A stretch of 64,000 nucleotides of DNA, from assembly GCA_963573385.1 (NCBI GenBank), contig CAUYLG010071387.1, positions 1 through 64,000 of the forward strand, written 5' to 3'. A program made the position numbers and the translations under genes. This DNA comes from Cacajao melanocephalus. Its lineage: Eukaryota; Chordata; Mammalia; Primates; Pitheciidae. The notes under the pieces are model-generated. The model was given only the letters and a program-made list of their open reading frames with translations. It made no database searches and was not told the DNA's origin. Below are positions 24,870 through 36,079 of the stretch, in pieces. Each line of letters opens with the position of its first letter. The first letter of the stretch is position 1.

Positions 24870-25640
24870 AGTTGGGAAGTTAATAATAGAATGTGGCAAC
24901 TGGAGAAAGATGAGGCTGGAAAGACTCTCAGAGGCCAGATAATGAAGATCCTTGATTACTTTCTAGGAAATTTGGTTGTTAATTGATAGGTTATAAACAG
25001 GGAGCCACTGAATTAGTTTAAGCAGAGAAGTTACATGGCATAGCATGTCATTTAGAAACATAATGAAAGCATAAAATCTATGAAGAAATTACCCAAATCA
25101 AAGTCACCTAACTTAAGAGATTATTGAAAAGGTACAGGAGAATATATGAAAACCTTACCCTAAACAGAGAAAGTGGAGGTGGAAAGGGGAGAGATTTAAC
25201 AGTTAATTAGGAAATAAATGCAATGAAATGTGTTTCACAATTAGAAATGAGAATGTAAACAGACAAAGATATTTCAGATAACTTTAAGATTTCTGATTTG
25301 TATGATAGATTATTATGAGTTGAAATTTGGGAGGAAGGTTATGGAAATTAGAGGGAATATGAGACCACGACTTTATCTTTGGATATTTTGGATTTAATGG
25401 GACTATTAGATATTCTTGGAATGACACCTGTAGATAATTAGCTTTATAATCCTGAAATTCAAGATAGCAATCTGGGCTAAAGATACAAAGTTAAAGTTCA
25501 TCGTAGGTAAAAATTAAAGGAAGCTATGTAGGAAGTATATGTGTAATGAGAAGATAAGGATACTAAACATAAGACTTAATAATATTGTCTAAGGCATAGG
25601 AGAAAGAAAAGACTGCAGGACTGGCTCAAAGGAGTAAAAG
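24870..25640 (+). repeat. Old interspersed repeat, family uncertain
   Basis: 'CAGATAATGAAGATCCTTGAT' followed by 'GGGAGCCACTGAATTAGTTTAAGCAG' and 'AAGTTACATGGCATAGCATG' recall a well-known old mammalian repeat with the phrase 'gggaagccattgaagggttttaagcag'. A related segment occurs at 43915-44710. I cannot name the family with confidence; it may be L2-related. Confidence 0.4.
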
Positions 25641-25787
25641 GTAAACCAGAAGAAGATATGATGGCAGAAGACATTGGAAAAGAGAATAACTACAATAAGC
25701 AAAAAGGATCGGGACAGTCTAATGTTACAAAGACATATTCTCTTTTACTCATAGTACTATGCAACCTGATAAGTCAAATTAAAGTAC

Positions 25788-25902
25788 TGAGGAAAAGGAA
25801 GAGGAAAAAGAGGTAAAGGTGGTGGCAGCTGAGGAAGAGGAGCAGCAGAAGAAGGAGGAGAAACAAAAATGAAGGAGAAGGAGATGGAGGAGGAGGACAG
25901 GC
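25788..25902. repeat. Purine (GGA/GAA)-rich tract
   Basis: About 115 bases almost entirely A and G on the plus strand, with GAGGAAGAGGAG and GGAGGAGGAGG units. The complementary strand yields a leucine/serine/phenylalanine-rich spurious frame. Confidence 0.88.
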
Positions 25903-26099
25903 ACAGAAATTAATGAAATGTGTTGTATCTATCCAAACCTGATTATATATAAAATAAATTCTACAAAATCTGAGACTAGGCTTCATGGCTTATTTACTAA
26001 GTTATTAATCCAGAATGAGAAAATCAGAGGTGAGAGAATAGATAACATTTAATAAAATAAGAAAATATTAACATGTTTGATTTACAGTAGGAAAATGTC

Positions 26100-26320
26100 T
26101 TTCCAGTACATAATGTTACAGAGTTTAATCAGCATTATGAACTACTTAGAAAATTATTATTATATCATCATTCTCATCCTCACTTTATAGTGAAAGAAAT
26201 GAATACTTAGAAATAACAAGTTGAAAAACCTACTTATTCTCATACAGTATGTGAGGAGCATCTTCAGGAACCAAGCCCAAATGTCTTGGCTTCAAATTCT
26301 AATCTGTAGTAGAAAACTAA
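26100..26320 (+). mobile_element. Probable MIR SINE (diverged)
   Basis: 'ATTATTATTATATCATCATTC' then 'CCTCACTTTATAGTGAAAG' and 'CAAATGTCTTGGCTTCAAATTC' follow the central and 3' MIR order. Confidence 0.5.
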
Positions 26321-26892
26321 AATGCATTCTGAGTTCTGTGACAAACACTGCAACCATCTTGGCCAGATCCTACCTCTCCTTTGGGGAATCAGTGAGAGAC
26401 TTGAACTCCCTTCCAGTTCTGTGAGTCTGCATTTCTATTAAATATTCTGAAAGTTGTGCAATTGTAAATGTCCCCCAGTATTAATGAATAGTTACCCAAA
26501 CCTACAAAAATATTACTTTAAATTCAATTAATTTTCTAAAGAACTAAAGTTTATATCTTGGAGTAAAGTATTTCATTTTGATTAATTATCATTCAATATT
26601 TATAAAAGTTCACGTTTCTGCTAGGTTGGAGCACTAGCTCCGATAACAGACTATAATAAATGATAATGGATAATTATTATTTCAATTACCTTTCTACTTT
26701 TTTAAGAGATATTCACTTGTATTACAAATTGGACAATGCCCATTCATTTTGATGCACTAGTTCCAAAGTAACTTGTAGGAATTCATTGATAATGTTAATG
26801 TATTTGAGTCAAGGGATATTCAGAACTGAATTGACAGCAACTTACTCAACACGTCAACTCTACACATTTAATCTGCTTTCTCTATTAATTTT
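26321..26892. other. Unassigned AT-rich DNA
   Basis: No gene and no repeat recognised. Confidence 0.5.
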
Positions 26893-27815
26893 TTAGAATA
26901 TATATTAGTTTTTAGAACAGTTTTAAATTTATACAAAAATTTAGATGGTGCAGATAATTCCCATATGCCCCACACCCACAATTGACATTCTGCAGAAGTA
27001 TGTTACATCTGTTACAACTAATGAACTAATTTTGACATATTATTAGCTAAAGTTCATAGTGCATTTAGTTTCCCAATATTGACACATTTTATTAACTTAA
27101 GTCCATTGTTCATTCAAATTTCATTAGTTTTCTCCTAATACCCTTTTCTTTTCTTTTCTAAGACTCTTTTCAGGATGTGACACTACATTTAGTTGTCATG
27201 TCTCTTTAGCCTCCATATATTTTTGGAGGCTTTCTTGTTTTTGATGACTGACAGGTTTGAGAAGTACTTCTCAGGTGCATCATGGACTTCTGCTTTATTG
27301 ATATTTGTCTGATGCTTTTTCTGGTGGTTAGACTGGGACTAGGGATTTTGTGGAGGAACATCATGGAGGTAAAGTGTCATTTCCATCATATCATATCAAG
27401 GATGCAAACTATCATCATGACTTAAGACTGTTGATGTTGACCTTGGTCACCTTTTGGCTGAAGTCATGTTTGTCGGGTTTCTCTACTGCAGTGTTACTCT
27501 CTTTTCCTTTTTCCATACTATACTCTTTGGAAGAATGTCACTATGCAAAGTACAATTTAAGGGAAGGGAAGTTATTCTCCCTCTCTGCAGGTGGAATATT
27601 TAAATAGCTTATTTAGAATTTTTTCCATAGATTTATCTCTTCTCCATTTAATAATTAATGTAATCATTTATTTACAACAATACGTTCTGTTGGATATTTA
27701 TTTAGTATTTTGACTAGCAATCCAGTACTATTACATTTATTGCTCAAATTGTTTCAACTTTTGCCATTGAGAGATCTATTAGTTGGCTCACTTGCCTTAT
27801 TTTACAGAAACATAT
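26893..27815 (-). mobile_element. L1M (L1MC/L1ME-type) 3' UTR
   Basis: The left end is the reversed L1M terminus (TTTTTAGAACAGTTTTAAAT). The rest follows the familiar long L1M 3' UTR in reverse: CCCATATGCCCCACACCCAC, ACATTTAGTTGTCATGTCTC, GTTTTTGATGACTGACAGG, GACTGGGACTAGGGATTTTG, CATCATATCATATCAAGGAT, TCCATACTATACTCTTTGG and GCTCAAATTGTTTCAACTTT. An open frame at 27350-27607 is a chance frame within the UTR. Confidence 0.88.
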
Positions 27816-29084
27816 GTATATATGCATGCTCTGGAAATAGCTAAGTAGGAAAAATGGGAAAAAGTTAATAGGGAGAAAAAGCAAGTGTTCAAAATTAAAT
27901 ATTCTAATTAAATAAGCAAAATATAAACAAGTGAGTATGTAAAAAAATTTCCAAAATATTTAAACAAATTTCAAATTTTAAGTTAATGATAGAATATAAA
28001 GATATTTATTTAGCATTATAAGTAATTATACTGTATGAAAAATCTACTGAAAATTAGAAAAACATCAATGTCTATGAATAACATAGCTTCATCCCTAACA
28101 AAATCTAAGGAAATCCATTTTTAAAAACTATATTTGATAAAATAATTTTAGTTAGACAAAATGAGTAAACAAACCTCAATAACATTCCTGTAGAAGAATG
28201 GAATAAACAAGGGATAAAACAAAAGATTCCATTTATTCTCAAAAATAAAGCATAAAATCTATTTTTATGTGTACACATTTTTGTTATCAATATAACTAGA
28301 TTTCTATTTCTAACTGAAGTATATGGCAGACCAGATACCATGAATAGCCTTTCTTATAGCAATAATAAATAATAATAACACTGATTAAAACAGAAAAGTA
28401 ATTATTAAAAACACATTGCCAACCAGGTATAAAACTGTAAATATCTGCAAAGGCCAAAGACAAAAATGAAGAACCAGAACTATGATAGGTAAAAGGTACC
28501 CCAAAATAGCTTTTGTCTAGAGAATTTCTGAATATTCCTGGAGATCTTGAGTCACACAAAGTTCTGGGATGGAAAAGGAAGCCTAAGGACATGCAAGACA
28601 GTCTGTCAGGAAAACCTCACAGAAACCTGCATTCCTGATGTGTACCCTCAATCTAAATATAAAGAAAATCTAAACCTATTAAATATACAGGAAGAGCAAG
28701 CATATTTTACACCTGTATTTTGAGGCTACATGTAGTGGGAACATCTTCATTAAGAAGTCCAAAAAGTAATGAGTTTATAATCCAAATTACCATGAATCCA
28801 AAACATTCAAGGGCAGAATTTTATTGAAATAACTCTCCAGTAACTCTAAGTGCCTGGGAAAGCTAAAAAGTTATTGTCTCTGGGGGGAGTACAACTTCTA
28901 TTTGATTCTCAAATATTTTCCACAAATGAAGTTTTAGAAAAAAAATCAGTTCATTGTGTACAATTTGAAAAAAAAATGACAGACAGAAAAAAAGTTATCC
29001 ATATTAGTCTAACATGTACTTCAGATATTAGAAACACAAGAGATTATATCTTATAACATGTTGTACTTTTTCTAAATGACTCCA
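27816..29084. other. Unassigned AT-rich DNA, possibly the 5' part of the following L1M/HAL1
   Basis: The sequence is A-rich on the plus strand from about 28340, as expected for an old sense-strand L1-like element, but no block is individually convincing. Confidence 0.35.
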
Positions 29085-30310
29085 TGAGCTAAAAAAAAAA
29101 CCATAAAAAGGGACACATTGATTTGAAAATAAGTAACAAAACTTCTATAAATAAAATTTCTAAGCACTTAACATAACCAGTGAGCAATAGATTACATACA
29201 GCTAAAGGAAGAATTGGTGAATAGAAAACACATTTAATGAAATTATATATGAGGCAGCCTAGTGAAACTAAGATATAGAAAACATAAAGCATAGATGAAG
29301 AAAATATAATACATTCCTCATAGACATTTCATAAGAAGACAGTGGTACAGAGAAAATAGCTAAAGAAACTGTGTTAAAATTAAGAACTTCTGTTTATCAA
29401 CAGACACCATTAATAAGTGAAAGGCAAATCAAAAGTAGAAGAGAATATTTAGATTACATGTGATACAGGAGTTAGATACGAAAAAAGTCTAATACATATA
29501 ATTAGGAAATGATTTGTAATCCAATTTTTGTTTAAATAAATAAAGGTTAAAAGACATAACAAGGCATTTTACAAAAGAATATATTAAATGGCCAAAAGAC
29601 ACATGAAGAGGTGTTCATTCTTATAAAATATCAGAGGGATACAAATTAAAACCATAATGAACATAAAACTGTACATTCACTAAAAAATAAAATAAAACAA
29701 AATGCCTATCCATACCAAGAGAAAAGCAAGAAGCAACTGAAACTCTTATACATTACTATATCAGAATTAATTATTTAGCCACTTTTTGAAAAATTGACAA
29801 TATCTACAAAAGATGAACATATGCATAGTCTATGCTATCACATTTTCACTTATGGGTATATAGTCAGTACAAATATATACATATCTACTCCAGAAATTTG
29901 TATAGCTATGTTCATAGTACTATTTTTTCTAATAATCAAAAAATGGAGGCAAGCCAAATGTTCATCCATATAGATATATAAGTTACTAGAATCAGATAAT
30001 ATATCAACATAATATCATCGTCATCACTCTTGAACCAAAAAAGCCAGAGACAAAAAAGTGTACAGGATGATTCCAATTAAAAAGTTCAAAAACAGTCAAA
30101 ATTAACATATGTTACTAGAAGCAAAGACAGTGGTTGGGATTTTGTAGGAAGGAATAATGAAGGGAAAATTCCAAGTGGAGAACTTTGGTAACTAAAAGGG
30201 GGAAGAATCCTGTTTCCAATAACAAGGAAAATTATAATAGACTTGAAATAATGCTCTGCATGTGTCTGTGCACAAATTCTTTAAATAAAATAATTACATA
30301 ATTCTGACAA
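29085..30310 (+). mobile_element. HAL1/L1M element body
   Basis: From about 29200 the A-rich text ('GGAAGAATTGGTGAATAGAAAACAC') resembles an L1M/HAL1 ORF1 region. From about 29378 it passes directly to ORF2 C-terminal-like blocks: 'AAGAACTTCTGTTTATCAACAG' with 'ACACCATTAATAAGTGAAAGGC', 'ATGGCCAAAAGACACATGAAGAGG', 'ACTCTTATACATTACTATATC', 'GTTCATAGTACTATTTTTTC', 'GCCAAATGTTCATCC', and 3' UTR blocks near 30050-30300. An ORF1-like part joined to the end of ORF2 without reverse transcriptase is the hallmark of HAL1. No intact frame. Confidence 0.65.
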
Positions 30311-30399
30311 TATTAAAGAAGACCTAAAAAATAAGAAATACATTCCTCTATAGGACAACAAGACTGAATATGAAAATGTAAATTTTCCCTATTTTTACT

Positions 30400-31800
30400 T
30401 TTAGATTTAATGAAATTCAAACCAAATAGCTACAGAATTGTTCATGGAAATGAGAGTTTTTCTAAAATTTGTATGATAATACAAGAAGAACAAGGTTCTC
30501 CTAAAAGAGAATGGGGTGGCTTGCCCTGATAGGCAGCAAGACTTATTATAAACTATATTATTTAAAATTTATGTACATGTGCAAACAATATTTATAGTTG
30601 AGCTGACCTTCCAGATCAGTGAAGATAAATAATAGACTACCAATTTTTCTTGAGTGGTAGGTTATTGATACAAAATAGTTAATTTATCTTCACCTCTCAC
30701 CCTGTAAATAATAATTTAAGTGGAATAAATCTTAAATGTAAAAAGCAACATTATAAAACTTTTAGGAAACAAGAAAAATAAATGTGTTCAGGACGTCATG
30801 ATAACAAAGAATTTCTTAAACACCCAAAATGTGTGAACACTAAGAGAAAATATCACACATTTATAAAGTTTCGTGTGACCCAGTGAGTAAAAGGTAAGCT
30901 TTACATTGGGATGATATTTGCATATCATATGATAAATTATTAAACTTTTCCATTACAATATTACCTCAAAGCAATACAAAAAGCCAAATTTTTTTACAGA
31001 AACATACACAGAAAGCAAGAAGAGAAGAGTAAATAAGAATGAGCCATAAATGTCTGAAAATAGTTGGCATCTCATTGACAATGAAAAATATGTAATTTTA
31101 AAACATGGTATGTGAAAAAAAATAGCTACAATTTCATATACCTGATTAGTAAACATTAAACATTTGAACAGTACCAGATCTTGGAGAAATTCCTTAGCAA
31201 AACAAATTCATCTATTTATTGCAATGCAATTGTACATTGGCACAACCACTTTGGAAAAGGGTTTAACTTTACTGAGTAATGTTTCATTCCACTTCTAGGA
31301 AAACATACCAGAGCAACTCGTGACCATGTGCAGTGTGAGATATATACAAGAATGTTCATATCACCCCTTTTCACAAAAGTAAAAAATGAAAATGTCCAAA
31401 TACATATCAATGACAAGTAAACTCTCCAATATTCTTATAGCAGCAAAAATGTTAATTACACTAGGACTACACAGTGACTTGTACCCACATGGATAAATAA
31501 TTGAAGCATTATATTGCTGCAGAGAGGCAAATCAAAGCAGCATTCATGCCACATGTTCTTGAAATGTGCATGAATAGAAGATAAACTACCTTTAATAAAA
31601 GCGTGAGGCTGATGAACACAGAATCCAAAATCATGGTTACCTGGGGGACAGATAACCCTATTCAGTCAGTGAGGGACACCCTGACCATTTCTAAAGTCCA
31701 GGTGACATTCTTTTTATTAAACTGAGTTTTGACTACGTGGGTAACTACACATCATTATTATTGAAATTTCATATATGCGTTTTCTAAAGTTTCTCTGTTT
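30400..31800 (+). mobile_element. Old L1M, ORF2 middle to C-terminus
   Basis: Blocks in ORF2 order: 'TTTCTAAAATTTGTATGATAATACAAG' (30461), 'GCAAGACTTATTATAAACTATA' (30535), 'CATTATAAAACTTTTAGGAAAC' (30748), 'GATAACAAAGAATTTCTTAAAC' (30799), 'GGCACAACCACTTTGGAAAAGG' (31239), 'CAAGAATGTTCATATCACC' (31347). It is a second, separate copy from the element at 29085-30310, because both contain overlapping ORF2 regions. Heavily mutated. Confidence 0.72.
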
Positions 31801-31982
31801 CACAAAAAATCGTTTAAATTATTAAGAGAAGAGAAAAATACTACGTTTTTTGAACTATTTTAAAGAATTGAATAAAAGAACTCATAAATCTTTTAGACTA
31901 GAAGGGAAAACATAAAAGATGTTTGAGATTTCTATACATATCTAAATTCCCAAAAACAATCGTTCTTTGGAATCTAAAGACA

Positions 31983-32020
31983 TGTGTGTGTGTATGTGTG
32001 TGTGTGTGTGTGTGTGTGTA
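31983..32020. repeat. (TG)n microsatellite
   Basis: About 38 bases of TG with two TATG interruptions; directly precedes the AT tract. Confidence 0.96.
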
Positions 32021-32027
32021 TGCAACT

Positions 32028-32108
32028 TATATATATATATTATATATTATCATAATATATAATATATAATTATAATAATATATATTATAATATATATATA
32101 TATATATA
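32028..32108. repeat. (AT)n / palindromic AT-only tract
   Basis: About 80 bases made almost only of A and T, with many TATATA and AATATATAATATATAATT units that are self-complementary. Confidence 0.96.
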
Positions 32109-32930
32109 CAATTTATAATACCAAGAATATTCTGGGAAGACCAGAATGTCAGTATATTCCTTTCTGTGACTCCATAGATCTCCCCAGGTGGGAGTTTGAA
32201 GGGCTCAAGACAAAACCAGAAATTTTGCTGGGGTCTATATTGTGCCTCCATGGCAGCCGCTACGTCTTTTTCCTCTCTGTTTTTGCTTCTGCCAAGCTCA
32301 TACCAAGTCCCCTCCTGTATTACTGCTAACCTCCTCCAGATCACGTTTCCTTTCCATCACATACTCCTGACCACACTGCCTGCTACCTCTTTCAATCTGA
32401 AAGCCACCATGTTTAGCTAGAGGTGCACACATGGAGACCCTGATCTGTCCTTAATCCCTGGAGCATCCAGGGATTTGGGGTTGGGTGGTGGAGGAGAACG
32501 TGTTTTTTAATATGTTGCTAGCTTAGGCAAGCTTGCCAGTCTCAGATGTCTATAACAACCCCTTTGTTCTAGATAACTATGTCTCTTCTCACTGTGGAAT
32601 CTTTCAGAGGAGGGCCGCAGAACAGAATTAAGCCTGTTTTCCTTTTTTATTATAGCTTTCTCCTTTCAAAGATACAAATTCAGGTAGTGCCAGGACCAGG
32701 CCAGTGATGCTTTTATGGACAAGAAGAGAACAGATACATCTGCACACTTTCCCTGTATCTCTGCATCTCTGAGCTGCTGTCACACTTAGCCTACTCTGAC
32801 AAATCTCCTCTTCTTTCCCAGTGATGTTCTCTTCAGGGCACATTTGCTTCTTCACACACGTTGACTTTCCTTGCCACCATCCCTCCCCACATTTGTCAAA
32901 CACCTCTGCATCTGTCCATGCCAAATTATC
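32109..32930. other. Unassigned DNA of higher GC than its surroundings
   Basis: This stretch carries many CT-rich blocks and could be an LTR or other old element, but I recognise no family. Frames at 32196-32420 and 32924-32628 show no domain. Confidence 0.45.
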
Positions 32931-34744
32931 AAGATATGGGAAAAATTAAAGACTATAATAGAAAAAGTTACCCCAATATACTAGCAAAAAATTTACCTGA
33001 AAACACTAGATCTCCCTAGAACTACTATAACTCAAATTATAGCAAATGAGATAATGTTATAGAAGTATTAACATATGAAGATAAAGATAATATAATTATC
33101 TAATGCAAGCACAATTAAAGATAACTGACAAACTAATTACAATGCCATTTAACATTAGTACTTTCAGAAAGCAAAATGGCATAATATAAAGCCATAGAGA
33201 TATTTGTAAAAGAAAATTATGTAATACACATATTATGTGCACACAGTATATTTTGGGGAGGGGCATTTTACTGTAACCTATAAAGATGAAGCATTTCACT
33301 CTAACCTGCTAAATTTAAAGCAAACAAAATTCAGTCTACCATCACCCTCAACAATGACAACAAATTAGCAAAGTAAACTATGTATTTAATATTAAGATAT
33401 TATAATAAATTGTGGCATATCAAAAATAAAGCGTAATTTAAAAGTGATGATATTTAGGAACAAAAATATGTAACCAATAAAATATGGCATATAAATACAA
33501 ATTAGTAGTTATAAATTTATAAATGCACATTCTGCATATCAAATCTGATATACACATTTGAAAATAGTTATTTTGTCATGGGGTGCACTTGGATTACAAA
33601 CTTTAAAGCTATTTGCTCAAACAAAATGAAATTCCCAAGTTTGCTGTTTTTGACCTAGATAAAAGGAAATGACATATGGTAATATCCACCATATTAAAAA
33701 GGCAAACTTGGAAAAATGAGGATATTATTTTGCTCTCAAAGAATGTATACCAAGAGTATCTATAAAGGTAGGAAGTGATAGATCCCACAGATTTCTTAAT
33801 TCTCTTCAGTTGAATAGTAAACCTTTGACATTTTAAGACATATTTAAAAAGTTCTTTGAACCCATATATTTGTTTATTTGCTACATGACACTAAACATTT
33901 TCTAGTCTTCCCCTCACTTATGAAGCCACAAACATAAAACAGTGATGAATGAAGGGTACCTAATGACATGCAGGCCCATATTTCTAATAAAATTCCAGTG
34001 TGCCCTCTGGCACAGGGCTTCAAGCCTAATCTGCTGTCTTTTAGCTTCTCCTGCCTATGCAAATCCATTTGGTCGAAACAACCTGAGAAAACTAAAATTA
34101 TTTGCAGAATCACTGCAAGAGAGTTGAAGCATGGAAGAATCATTATTCATAATTTGCTGCCTATGGTAAAAATCAGTACCAGTCTGTTCATTTTCACTTA
34201 CTTATTCACTTGATAAATCATTGAGTAGACAGGATTTTCAGCCTCCCCCAAGAAAGACAAAATTCTTTCAGAAAATAATCACTCAATGATTTAAGCTGAA
34301 AATATAAATGTAGTGCACACAGTACACAGAAATCTCTGTCAGCTATATAAATCTTATACACGTCCTCCTTCTCTCCTGTGGTATGACAATGCTAAGAGAC
34401 CAAAGAATGTTTATAAGCAAAGATTTTTTTAAATTCTCAATGTCAAGAGTTTCTCATGACATTTTCAAAAATAAAACGAGTTGGATATAAACTCCACCCA
34501 GTGAGTCAATTTGAGGAAAATGGCTTTTTTTTTTTTAACTCTGGATGAGACCAGATTTCTGGTAGAGCCATTTTTAAAGGCAGTGGGTTGGTAAGTCTAA
34601 ACAACAAAAAGGCACAAATGAGCAGAAACTCAGATTTAAAGAAGGAATAAAATGGGTGGGGAGAGGACAAAGGATAATATTTTTTTACAAATGAACAGAG
34701 ACATAAATGATGAAAGAGGAAATATGCGTATGAAAACCCATCGT
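32931..34744. other. Unassigned AT-rich DNA, weak L1M traces
   Basis: 'TATTATAATAAATTGTGGCATATC' (about 33400) recalls the L1 'aattgtggtatatcc' block on the plus strand. The remainder to 34744 shows no recognisable repeat or gene. Confidence 0.4.
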
Positions 34745-35085
34745 TCATTCTGCATTAATCACCTGTGTTAGGCTATGTCACGGTAACAAACGACTGCCAA
34801 TCTCAGTGGCTGATGAGGACAAAGGTCTATTTCTCACCCCTGTTGGTTGGAATCCACACTAAAGAAGCAGCCCGCCTGCATCTATGACATGCATTCTCAC
34901 GGCACAGGGAGAGATTTCATGGTGGACTTAAGTAATGGCTCTTTGAACATCTCAGATGTGGGCTACTCCATTATTTCCGCTGGCCTTCTATTGGCCAAAG
35001 AAAGTCACATGGCCAAGTTTGACATCAGTGAAAGGTGATACATATTCCTCTTGCAGGGAGGGGCTCTCTTTAATAAAGGGTCTAA
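34745..35085 (-). mobile_element. Old LTR-like repeat, same family as 4470-4815
   Basis: Reading the plus strand: 'GGCTATGTCACGGTAACAAACG', 'CCAATCTCAGTGGCTGATG', 'GGTCTATTTCTCACCCC', then 'CTATTGGCCAAAGAAAGTCACATGGCC'. This is the reverse of the MLT1-like/L1MC-like element described at 4470-4815. Short frames across it are not genes. Confidence 0.6.
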
Positions 35086-36058
35086 TAGAGAAGGGTAGCA
35101 AATGCTTGGGAAGAATAATGCAATATACTATAATTTCCTACAACATCTGCTATCTACCTCAGAGGGAAATTTCTAGATAAACTTAACTTAGATCAAAGAA
35201 AATGGAATTGTTCAGTTGTCTCAATGGAAGCTTATATAGGGATTAATTACACTGGATTAAAAAAAAAACTATTGTGAAGGGGCTGGAATTTTTTAACCAT
35301 ATAGCAGGCTCCTTAATTTGTTTATGTTCATATTTGAGATTGATATTACAGTATGAACTAAAATTGATTGCTACCTGCATAACTTTATTCTTCTCACCTC
35401 ATGGTTTATCGCTTGGGCTATAAGGAACTAATAAGCATTGCCCTTTTCTTCACTCCCTGAGATTGGAACCAATCAGGAAACATAAAAGACAGAAAAATAG
35501 AGATGAAAACATTAGCTGCATTTATGGAAAATCAGCTAGACAATGTAGCCTTAGTTCCTCCTATAAAAGAGCTTAACAATACCCACTGCCCTAATATTAA
35601 ACAGACTGACTCAACTGTGGTTGAGAAAACTGGAAATGTTCCAGTCTCTAGCTCAGAGAGAGGCACTTAAACACATCGATTATTACAAACCAATTTTTAC
35701 TCCTTCTACAGGTGAACCAACCTGAAAGAGGAGACATAAGTTAGCCTTTGCAGAGCATGCTCAATTACTACTTCCAAGGACTTAAGGGATATTCCATCTC
35801 TTAGGTAAGCATTCAGTTGTTGCAGACTGGGATGTTACTCACCGGAAAGAGTTTTGTTCCTTCAGGACCACCTAAGTTGCTTTTGGTCAACATCACATTT
35901 CTTACATGCCTCTTGCATTAAGGAGTCCAAAGAATGTAGGGCTATCACAGTACACATAGAAAACAGGCCAATTGTAACCCCAAAGGATTTGTCTGAGGCC
36001 AAATGATGTCGCCAAAATCCAGTACTTAATAAAGCCAAAGAGCCCTTTATCAGGAATG
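35086..36058. other. Unassigned DNA
   Basis: No gene and no repeat recognised. Confidence 0.5.
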
Positions 36059-36079
36059 ATAATAAATAAATAAATAAAC
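36059..36079. repeat. (AAAT)n microsatellite
   Basis: Five AAAT-type units in a row ending in AAATAAAC. Confidence 0.9.

Noticed and set aside
25774..25986. 70-codon minus frame rich in L, F and S, like a membrane segment
   Set aside because: Low-complexity translation of the purine tract.
32109..32930. Possible CpG island or promoter because GC is higher
   Set aside because: CpG dinucleotides are rare there, and no transcription start signals are evident.
36059..36079. Possible SINE tail
   Set aside because: No SINE body precedes the AAAT run.
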